From contig DATKQY010000083.1 of assembly GCA_035532475.1 (NCBI GenBank), positions 10,658 through 74,657 of the forward strand: a stretch of 64,000 bases of DNA, in the 5' to 3' direction. Origin of the DNA: DATKQY01 sp035532475 (GTDB lineage Bacteria > Actinomycetota > Acidimicrobiia > Acidimicrobiales > Bog-793). Numbering within the stretch: the stretch's first letter is position 1; the number at the start of each line of letters is the position of its first letter. The notes beneath the pieces were generated by a model. It did not search any database, was not told where the DNA came from, and was given only the letters and a program-made list of their open reading frames with translations. The position numbers and the translations under genes were made by a program. Of this stretch, positions 26,101 to 32,016 are shown one piece after another.

Positions 26101-26281
26101 CGCCCGAGAGCCAGGTCCAGAAGTACAGCGCCCAGCCCACCACGGTCGTTACGACGGCGACGCGTCCCATCGCGATCCTCCGGTCGCTGATCGGTGTCGC
26201 GACCGCGGGCAGCGGGTGCTCCCGCTTGTCTCCGCCCCACTGGCGCCGGACGCCCGAAGCGCCGCTCAGCTTGTTCCTCAC
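23141..26281 (-). CDS. GT2 processive glycan synthase fused to a degenerate EAL domain
   Basis: A 1046-residue fusion. Two N-terminal membrane helices precede a family 2 glycosyltransferase with LIDDPP, the DxD in LTLDADSVLLPEY, a TED-like VIEDTEST and the processivity motif IQRRRWANGG. About five membrane helices follow, as in chitin, cellulose or hyaluronan synthases. After an Ala-Pro linker comes an EAL domain. CEALTRFED (E), LSLNAS (N), VVELPE (E), VKLQRA (K), IAEGIET (E) and GQGYLLG (Q) are kept, but the DDFG metal-binding motif is replaced by SCASPSYESL. The domain therefore probably binds c-di-GMP without hydrolysing it (inference). GGAGGA four bases before GTG 26281 sets the start; ATG 26311 is the alternative. 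Divergent from a GH18 gene. Confidence 0.88.
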   Translation of the reverse strand: MRNKLSGASGVRRQWGGDKREHPLPAVATPISDRRIAMGRVAVVTTVVGWALYFWTWLSGEFIQGQAWNSRYKVEAVFYLLVVTALTCSALAYLVSRLGFFYRSRAHRRVPRAGLDEFFDGTTPSLTVIVPSYQEDARVVRTTLLSAALQEYPGLEVVLLIDDPPQPKSKRHRRLLREARALPGQIEAMLAAPAGHFAAALERFESSTPEGSGATVADMAVLSSHFEQAVHWLNELANGQEVVDHADSFFADQVVRSLAADLAVGAAAIRAAAREGTVLPRERIVQLYRRLAWTFQAKLTSFERKLYGSLSHEANKAMNLNSYIGLMGNSYRDVVTVAGRVLVPADADVADLNVRDPDYVLTLDADSVLLPEYCLRLVYLMEQSEHARVGVAQTPYSAYPGSATRLERIAGATTDLQHIVHQGLTHYDATFWVGANAVLRKRALDEVMETAYAGNWEIRRYIQDRTVIEDTESTIDLGTRGWQLLNYPERLSYSSTPPDFGSLCIQRRRWANGGLLILPKLRRQSKARRARGERTRFGELFLRTNYMASICWSTISLLLLLAYPFSNQLVSPLLGLVALPYFIAMASDLKYCGYKRLDVLRVYGFNLMLLPVNLAGVGNSVVQALTGDKSVFGRTPKVRDRTVPGLLFIVAPYLLVGLALFTVLRDYEGSRWDNAVYAGLNAVLASYAIVAFIGVRHSIVDMFVQVKARLYKPERPRQQAPVHPASVVANPAVVDWAAALHFGRLDHAYRTTATPVSPVAGLATSTSPPQPTLDVEALPDEAPTAESAPAPAPAPAPAPAAVGAAAPAAPAEQYPRLAFRTVFQPVVDLETRETVGCEALTRFEDGVSPVRRIADAAELGVGIEFEATLALAAVAAASSLPAGLWLSLNASVEFARSGDTLRKVAASSPKPIVVELPEGDDLDDGSPLGRALAELPEEVGTAISCASPSYESLRHVQQLRPRFVKLQRAWVAGVDEDPARRALIGAMIAVVREYAGTVIAEGIETDGELAALRAAGVRLGQGYLLGMPGGLTRVPNVVSSLDSISA

Positions 26282-26311
26282 GATTCCTCCGCGAAGGCGT
26301 TCATCCGCCAT

Positions 26312-26476
26312 TTAGCCAATTGCTGCACAGTGATATCCGGTAGATGTACTCGGAGCCGATTGTGCAGCACTCTAGCAATGCCTTATATTCACTGGGAAGT
26401 TCGGCCTGATCGCTACTTTATATGCAGTAGATGAATACGCCGTTTGGATGAGTAATTGCGGTTCCCGAGGAGATGG
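26312..26476. promoter_or_regulatory. Shared divergent promoter region with 9-bp inverted repeat
   Basis: This short stretch between the glycan synthase and the GH18 gene is clearly richer in A and T than its surroundings. It contains TGCTGCACA at 26321-26329 and its exact inverse TGTGCAGCA at 26361-26369, centred 40 bases apart. That spacing suggests two operator half-sites on the same helix face or a looping or stem element. Several TATATT/TTTATAT-like hexamers lie on the GH18 side. Confidence 0.5.
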
Positions 26477-28147
26477 ATGTCCACCGAAGACGCAGACTCG
26501 CGGCAGCTCCCCCGCCCGGGTGACGGCGCGCTCGAGCCCGACGCCCGCCAGGTGCGCCCTCGCGCCGTGGGGGGCGCGGTCGCCGAGCTGGACGCGGACG
26601 ACGGTGACGAGGACGAGGACGAGGAACAGCCCCACCAGCAGCTCTCGTTCTTGCGGGTCCTGCTCGCGCTGGCACTCCTCGCCGGCGTCGTCGTCGGGAG
26701 CGCTGCGTGGATCCGCGGCACCGTGGCGACCGCGGGCGGGAAGGTGTCGCCGTCGTGGTTCGCGCCCTACGTCGATGCGACCCTGACGCCGACGTACCAG
26801 TTCCAGGATCCGGCGTACGACCCGTCCAGGCAGGTCGTGCTCGGCTTCGTCGTCTCCCAGCCCGGCTCGGCGTGCACGCCCTCGTGGGGCGGTGCCTACT
26901 CGCTCGACCAGGCCGCGCAGACGTTGAACCTCGACCGGCGTATCGCCGAGCTGCGGGGAGAGGGCGGAGGCGTCATCGTCTCGTTCGGCGGACAGGCCAA
27001 CACGGAGCTGGCGGTCGACTGCACGGACACGAAGTCGCTCACCGCCGCCTACGCCTCGGTCATCGAGCGGTACCACCTCACGACTATCGACCTCGACATC
27101 GAGGGCGCGGCCTCGTCCAACTGGGGGTCGATCGAGCGCCGGGCGGTCGCGATCAAAGCCGTCCAGAGCCAGGTCCGCGCGAAGCACGGCAACCTGGCGG
27201 TCTGGCTGACGCTCCCGGTCGCACCGAACGGCATGCAGGCCGACGCGCTCTCGGTCGTCGAGACCATGCTGCACGAAGGCGTCGACGTCGCCGGGATCAA
27301 CGTGATGACGATGGACTTCGGCGTCAGCGAGGCGGACATGATCGGGCCCGTCGAGCAGGCCCTCGTCGCGACGCACCGGCAGCTCTCGGCGGTCTTCCCC
27401 CGCTACGGGATCCATCTGAGCTCGAAGGGGGTGTGGAACAAGATCGGTGCCACGGTGATGATTGGCCAGAACGACAGCGCCGGCGAGCAGTTCACGGTGG
27501 CCGACGCCTCGCAGCTCGAGGGCTTCGCCATGTCGAACTCGATGGCGCGCCTCTCGATGTGGTCGCTCAACCGCGACGCGCGGTGCGGCACCTCCTACGC
27601 GGAGATCGGGGTGCACGCGAACACCTGCAGCGGGGTCGCCGAAAACAGCCTCCAGTTCGCGCACATCTTCGGAAAGCTGAAGGGCACGGCGGCCGCGGTC
27701 GCCGGAACGGTGACACCCCAGGCCGTGAAGATGTTCACCGCTGACAACCCGGCGACGAGCCCCTACCCGATCTGGCAGCCGGCGGACCCGTACGAGACCG
27801 GGTACAAGGTCGTGCGCTTCGGCAGCGTCTACCAGGCGAAGTGGTACAACCAGGGACAGGACCCCGCCATCCAGACGCAGTACCCGTGGCAGACGCCGTG
27901 GCTCCTCATCGGGCCCGTGCTGCCGGGCGACCATGCCCCGACGACGACGACGCTGGCACCCGGGACATACCCTTCCTGGTCGCCGAAGGCCGCGTACACC
28001 CCCGGTACGAAGGTGCTGTTCAACGGCGAGCCCTACCAGGCGAAGTGGTACAACCAGGCAACGTCGCCCGCAGCCGAGCCGACCGATCCGTCGGGCTCGC
28101 CCTGGAAGCCGCTGTTCTCGATGCCCGGCGAGCCGCCCAGCCAGTAG
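26477..28147 (+). CDS. Membrane-anchored GH18 glycosidase with two CBM5/12 chitin-binding modules
   Basis: A 556-residue type II membrane protein. About 60 acidic cytoplasmic residues precede one transmembrane helix (LRVLLALALLAGVVVGSAAW). The catalytic domain has the chitinase-type barrel strand TTIDLDIEG, giving the DxDxE catalytic acid, and INVMTMDFGVSEADM, the family MxYD-like strand. Two tandem C-terminal modules, each with YQAKWYNQ and flanking Trp (IWQPADPYETGYKV; SWSPKAAYTPGTKV), are CBM5/12 chitin-binding folds. GAGGAG four bases before the ATG sets the start. Acting outside the membrane, it could trim or release a GlcNAc-type polymer made by the divergent synthase (inference). Confidence 0.88.
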   Translation: MSTEDADSRQLPRPGDGALEPDARQVRPRAVGGAVAELDADDGDEDEDEEQPHQQLSFLRVLLALALLAGVVVGSAAWIRGTVATAGGKVSPSWFAPYVDATLTPTYQFQDPAYDPSRQVVLGFVVSQPGSACTPSWGGAYSLDQAAQTLNLDRRIAELRGEGGGVIVSFGGQANTELAVDCTDTKSLTAAYASVIERYHLTTIDLDIEGAASSNWGSIERRAVAIKAVQSQVRAKHGNLAVWLTLPVAPNGMQADALSVVETMLHEGVDVAGINVMTMDFGVSEADMIGPVEQALVATHRQLSAVFPRYGIHLSSKGVWNKIGATVMIGQNDSAGEQFTVADASQLEGFAMSNSMARLSMWSLNRDARCGTSYAEIGVHANTCSGVAENSLQFAHIFGKLKGTAAAVAGTVTPQAVKMFTADNPATSPYPIWQPADPYETGYKVVRFGSVYQAKWYNQGQDPAIQTQYPWQTPWLLIGPVLPGDHAPTTTTLAPGTYPSWSPKAAYTPGTKVLFNGEPYQAKWYNQATSPAAEPTDPSGSPWKPLFSMPGEPPSQ

Positions 28148-28167
28148 GCGCTACGGATGCTGCGTGG

Positions 28168-28446
28168 TCAGACCCGGGTCAACCGGTCGCTGTCGGCGAG
28201 GGCGACACGCACCTCGCCCATCGTCCGGGCAAGCTCGGACGGCGTAGTCAGCTTGCGGCCGGTCAGGACCGTGAGCAGCTGCTCCACCGGCACGGCCACC
28301 GCCGGGTCGATGTCGTGCGCGTGTCCCCAGATGGCGAGCAGCGGGTTGATGACGCGGCTTGCCGAGATCACCCGGCTGTCCTGGGAGTTGATGTCGTCGA
28401 GAAAGCTCTCGATTGCCTGCTCAAGCGCCTGGACGTCGTCCGTCAT
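28168..28446 (-). CDS. Small hypothetical protein
   Basis: A 92-residue soluble protein, predicted all-helical, opening with TDDVQALEQAIESFLDDI. The middle WGHAHDIDPAVAVPVEQLL looks conserved-like but I cannot assign a family or function. No membrane segment or signal peptide. AGAGGATCGAGGG lies just before the ATG, supporting this start over the longer upstream frame, which is Arg/Cys-rich shadow. It converges on the GH18 gene with a 20-base gap and is divergent from the pilus locus. Confidence 0.6.
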   Translation of the reverse strand: MTDDVQALEQAIESFLDDINSQDSRVISASRVINPLLAIWGHAHDIDPAVAVPVEQLLTVLTGRKLTTPSELARTMGEVRVALADSDRLTRV

Positions 28447-28929
28447 CGCCCTCGATCCTCTCTCGTGACCCCTGCACCAGCGGTCGCACCCATCACCAAC
28501 GTCTCCGTCGCCTCTGCTGTTCCACCGGCCCCGATCGGCCTCGAGGTACTTACGGACGCGTTCCTCGATCTGTGGAGCCCCGAACCTCTCTCGAGGATAC
28601 GGCCTGAGGACCCGGGTGGATTCACATCGCTGTGGTTCGAGGGCTCGTCGCCACACACCGGCGAGAACGCCGCGCTGGGGCCAGGCGACGGATGACCGAT
28701 GAGTCGCGCGCCACCGCGAGCGTCACCGCGCTGTCGCCGGGAGCACGTAGGTCGGATGCTCAAGCGCCAGTTCGTGGCGTCCGTTAGGCACCCCAGATCA
28801 CGGAGCATGCAATGACCACGCGCCCGAGGCGGGAGCTGGGCCGAGCAAAGGACGGAACGGGTGAGCGATCGATTCGAGCGGGTTGGCATCGGCGCCTCGC
28901 GCGTCTGCCTCGCCGGGACCCGCTGAACG
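28447..28929. other. Intergenic region upstream of the pilus locus
   Basis: About 480 bases with no supported gene on either strand. I see no strong hairpin, repeat or clear promoter. The open frames here have unbiased Arg/Pro/Ser composition typical of shadows. Confidence 0.5.
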
Positions 28930-30027
28930 ATGGACCGCCGTGACCTCGATCGGGTTCTCGGCCGGCTCGCCGAGATGCAGGGTTCTGACCTGCATGTGAA
29001 GGTCGGCTCGCCGCCGCGGGTGCGCGTCGACGGCCGTCTGATCCGTCTCGAAGGTGAGCCCGTCGTCGAGGCCGCCGATGTGGCCGTCATCGCCCAGGAG
29101 ATCATGCAGCCGCGCACCTGGGAGGCCTTCGAGCGCGATTTCGAAGCCGACTTCGCCTACTCGGTCGGCGGGCTCGGCCGCTTCCGTGTCAACGCGTTCC
29201 GCCAACGCGGGTCGATCGGCATGGTGCTCCGTCACGTCCACATCACCGCGTGGTCGCTCGACGATCTCGGCCTACCTGACGCGGTGCGGCGGCTCGCCGA
29301 GGAGCAGCGCGGCATCGTCCTCGTGACCGGACCGACCGGCTGCGGCAAGACGACCACCCTCGCCGGCATGATCGACCACATCAACAGCACCCGCGAGTGC
29401 CACATCGTCACGATCGAGGACCCGATCGAGGTGTTGCACCGGGACAAGCTCGCATCGATCAACCAGCGCGAGGTCGGCTTCGACACCGTCAGCTTCTCGG
29501 CGGCGCTGCGGGGGGCGCTGCGCGAGGACCCCGACGTGATCCTCGTCGGCGAGATGCGCGACCAGGAGACGGTCTCGACCGCGCTGATCGCCGCAGAGAC
29601 CGGGCACCTCGTCCTGTCCACCCTGCACACTGGCGATTCGGTCGAGACCATCAACCGCATCATCGGCCTCTACCCGCCCGAGCAGCAGCAGCAGGCACGT
29701 GTCTCGCTGGCGGGCGTCCTGCGCGGCACGATCTGCCAGCGACTGGTCCCTGCGGCGTCCGGGAACGGTCGGGTCCCCGCCCTTGAGATCATGATCGCGA
29801 ACGGCCGGATCGCACAGTGCATCGCGAACCGCGAACAGACCGGCGACATCGCGGACATCGTGAGCGACGGGGAGTACTACGGGATGCAGACGTTCGCCCA
29901 GTCGCTGGCGAGCCTGGTGCGCGAAGGCCGGATCACCGTGGACGGAGCGATAGCTGCGACCGCCACCCCTCAGGACCTGCGCATCATGCTCCAGCGCGAA
30001 GGAGTGACGCACTCGCTGATCCACTAG
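28930..30027 (+). CDS. pilT: Type IV pilus retraction-type ATPase PilT
   Basis: A 365-residue PilT/PilU-like ATPase. The N-terminal PAS-like domain begins GSDLHVKVGSPPRVRVDG. Walker A is GPTGCGKTT at about residues 134-142, with Cys where Ser is usual. The Asp box is TIEDPIEVLH, Walker B is DPDVILVGEMRDQET and the His box is GHLVLSTLHTGDS. NRIIGLYPPEQQQQARVSLAG and the AIRE-equivalent VPALEIM region complete the PilT pattern. It should depolymerise pili at the inner face of the membrane. It is separated from the main operon by the pilin gene and has a second, longer PilT paralogue downstream. No ribosome binding site is obvious before the ATG. Confidence 0.93.
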   Translation: MDRRDLDRVLGRLAEMQGSDLHVKVGSPPRVRVDGRLIRLEGEPVVEAADVAVIAQEIMQPRTWEAFERDFEADFAYSVGGLGRFRVNAFRQRGSIGMVLRHVHITAWSLDDLGLPDAVRRLAEEQRGIVLVTGPTGCGKTTTLAGMIDHINSTRECHIVTIEDPIEVLHRDKLASINQREVGFDTVSFSAALRGALREDPDVILVGEMRDQETVSTALIAAETGHLVLSTLHTGDSVETINRIIGLYPPEQQQQARVSLAGVLRGTICQRLVPAASGNGRVPALEIMIANGRIAQCIANREQTGDIADIVSDGEYYGMQTFAQSLASLVREGRITVDGAIAATATPQDLRIMLQREGVTHSLIH

Positions 30028-30328
30028 GCGTCGATCCGCACGAGACGCGCGGCCTGGGCACACAGCGAGCGCCGCACGTGCATCTCCGGACAATGCGCGG
30101 ACCTCATCGCTACCTGGAGAGGTCGCTTCTCGACGAAGCGCCAGCCGGTACGCGCACCCGAACGAAGCACACGCGGACCTGTGAGAGCTCCGGAGCGTGG
30201 CAGATATTCCGCGATTGGTGAACTCGCTGCTCACATCACAAGAAATCGGGCAGGGAACCCTCAATTTCAGCCGCGCGCGCGTCGTCAGTTCGAACGACCG
30301 GCTGTCGGTCGCGACCTAAGGAGGAGAT
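30028..30328 (+). other. Upstream region of the major pilin gene
   Basis: About 300 bases without a gene. A 6-bp hairpin (CGACCG-GCTGT-CGGTCG, 30295-30311) lies just before the strong AAGGAGGAG ribosome binding site. The stretch around 30200-30275 is locally AT-richer and is the likely promoter area. No known riboswitch signature was recognised. Confidence 0.45.
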
Positions 30329-30901
30329 GTGCGCAAGTACCTCGAGCAGCGTCTCGAGCAGACATCCAAGGAGGGTGATGAGGGCTTCACGCTGATCGAG
30401 CTCCTCGTCGTCCTGCTGATCATCGGGATCCTGCTCGGAATCGCCATCCCGACCTACCTGTCCCTGACGGGCACCGCCAACAAGACGGCCGCGCAGTCCA
30501 ACCTGCAGACCGCGCTCACCGGGGCCAAGGCCTTCTACGTGAGCAACAACCAGAGCTACGGCTCCGTCACGGCGAGCGGCGGCACGAACCCGATTACGGG
30601 GACCAGCCTGACGTACAGCCTCAACGCCACCAACGGATCGTCCGGTCCGAGTGCCATCGACCTCGACAACACGATCAACAACAACACCCTCGTGATGGCG
30701 GCCCAGTCGACGAACGGCAAGTGCTACGCCATCATCGACCTGGAAGCGACGAACGCAACCGCGATCGGGAGTCTCGCCGCGAGTTCCCAGTCCGGCGCGT
30801 GGTACGGGTCCTGGACGGCGGCGGCCAATGCGTGCTCGGCGAAGAACGCCGAGGTAAGCACGAACGTCACCTCCTGGAGCATGAGCACTTCAGCCTGGTA
30901 G
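30329..30901 (+). CDS. pilA: Type IV major pilin (prepilin)
   Basis: A 190-residue type IV prepilin. A 19-residue charged leader ends KEGDEG, followed by the mature N terminus FTLIELLVVLLIIGILLGIA. This gives the peptidase site Gly-Phe and Glu at position +5, needed for methylation and assembly. The first half of the hydrophobic stretch is the polymerisation helix. The rest is a Ser/Thr/Asn-rich globular head with two Cys near the C terminus (GKCYAII and NACSAKN), a likely disulfide loop. The GTG start has a near-perfect AAGGAGGAG, consistent with high expression. It lies between pilT and the oppositely oriented prepilin peptidase gene. Confidence 0.93.
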   Translation: MRKYLEQRLEQTSKEGDEGFTLIELLVVLLIIGILLGIAIPTYLSLTGTANKTAAQSNLQTALTGAKAFYVSNNQSYGSVTASGGTNPITGTSLTYSLNATNGSSGPSAIDLDNTINNNTLVMAAQSTNGKCYAIIDLEATNATAIGSLAASSQSGAWYGSWTAAANACSAKNAEVSTNVTSWSMSTSAW

Positions 30902-30931
30902 TCGACGACTTCCTCCGTCGCCTACCCCTCA

Positions 30932-30950
30932 GCACAGGCAGGGGCTGTGC
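30932..30950 (+). terminator. Stem-loop after the pilin gene
   Basis: GCACAG-GCAGGGG-CTGTGC forms a 6-bp stem in the gap between the converging pilin and peptidase genes. No T-tract follows, so it may act as a 3' stabiliser or weak terminator. Confidence 0.35.
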
Positions 30951-31010
30951 CCTCGGTATCGTCTCGGCAACGACGAACCGGGGGCACCGCCGCGCTCGAC
31001 AGGCACCTGC

Positions 31011-31802
31011 TCATCCGAGCCAGATGCGCGCGATGTCCGCTCCGAACAGCACGGCGAGGATGGTGCCGGCCGCGAGGAACGGTCCGAACGGAATCCGCGA
31101 CTTGCGACCGCCGCGCCGCGAGGCGAGAACGGCGAGACCAACGATGCCGCCGATCACGAAACTCGCAAGGAACCCGGTGAGCGCGATTCGAAGCCCCAGC
31201 CAACCGAGGAACGTTCCGCACACGGCGGCGAGTCGCACGTCTCCGAATCCGATCCCTCCTGGAACGACGAAGAAGAGCAACAAGAACATCGCGAAGGCGC
31301 CGATCCCGGCGAGGGCAGCCTGCACCAGGGACGACCAGGAGTGCGTGCCTGCGGCGCCCAGCACGAGCAGTGGCGCTCCGACGAGCGCAGTCGTGTAGAT
31401 GATCGAGGACGGGAGCCGCATCCGTTCGAGGTCAATGACGCTGAGAGCGACGAGCGAAGCCGCCAGCACGCAGTATGCGGGCAATGCCCAGAGCGAACCG
31501 ACACGAGCAGCGATGGCGCAGAACAATCCTGCGGTCATGATCTCAAGCAGCGGATAACGCAATGGAATCCGAGCTCGACAGCTCCGGCAGCGCCCCCGTC
31601 GCAGCACGTACGAGAGCACCGGAATGTTGTCGAACGTGCGAATCGGCTGGCCGCAACTTGGGCATCGGGAGGCCGGAGTGACGATCGAGGCTCCTTCGGG
31701 AACGCGATGAACCACCACGCTCAGGAACGAGCCGATCGGAAGCCCGATGACCCCGCTCAACGCGACAGCCAGCGGCGTCACCTTGCGCCTCGGCTCTGCC
31801 AC
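31011..31802 (-). CDS. pilD: Type IV prepilin peptidase/N-methyltransferase PilD
   Basis: A 263-residue membrane enzyme with about seven helices. The cytoplasmic zinc-finger loop has paired cysteines, CPSCGQPI and CRSCRARI. The two catalytic aspartates lie in SVIDLERMRLP and GFGDVRLA, as expected for the aspartic-type prepilin peptidase. The methyltransferase half (IGSFLSVVVHRVPEG) is also present, so it should both cleave and methylate prepilins. It is the only pilus gene on the minus strand, converging on the pilin gene and divergent from pilB. The start is a GTG without a clear ribosome binding site. Confidence 0.93.
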   Translation of the reverse strand: MAEPRRKVTPLAVALSGVIGLPIGSFLSVVVHRVPEGASIVTPASRCPSCGQPIRTFDNIPVLSYVLRRGRCRSCRARIPLRYPLLEIMTAGLFCAIAARVGSLWALPAYCVLAASLVALSVIDLERMRLPSSIIYTTALVGAPLLVLGAAGTHSWSSLVQAALAGIGAFAMFLLLFFVVPGGIGFGDVRLAAVCGTFLGWLGLRIALTGFLASFVIGGIVGLAVLASRRGGRKSRIPFGPFLAAGTILAVLFGADIARIWLG

Positions 31803-32016
31803 CGTCCGTGGCCAAATCGATTCATCGCCCCACGTCCCAGAGGTTTCGAGTGCAACCAGTCCGCCGGATCTGCTGCTTCGGCCTCGATCCGACGCGCGCC
31901 GCTGCCGTTAGGGCGACAGCGAGACAGCTGAGCGTCAGCATGAGCGAGAAGCCGATGCAACGGAACTGGGAGTCGAGTAGCAAGGTCTCCACGATGGCGC
32001 GCGGGAGCGCGGCCCG

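Noticed and set aside
24041..26434. 797-codon open frame on the plus strand
   Set aside because: Shadow of the GT2-EAL gene; no recognisable motif, and the opposite frame has complete conserved domains.
30200..30216. Sigma-54-like TGGCAG...TTCC before the pilin gene
   Set aside because: Spacing and the -12 element do not match, and sigma-54 is generally absent in actinobacteria.
30028..30328. c-di-GMP (GEMM) riboswitch before the pilin
   Set aside because: Considered because of the c-di-GMP theme, but the conserved GEMM blocks are not found in the leader.
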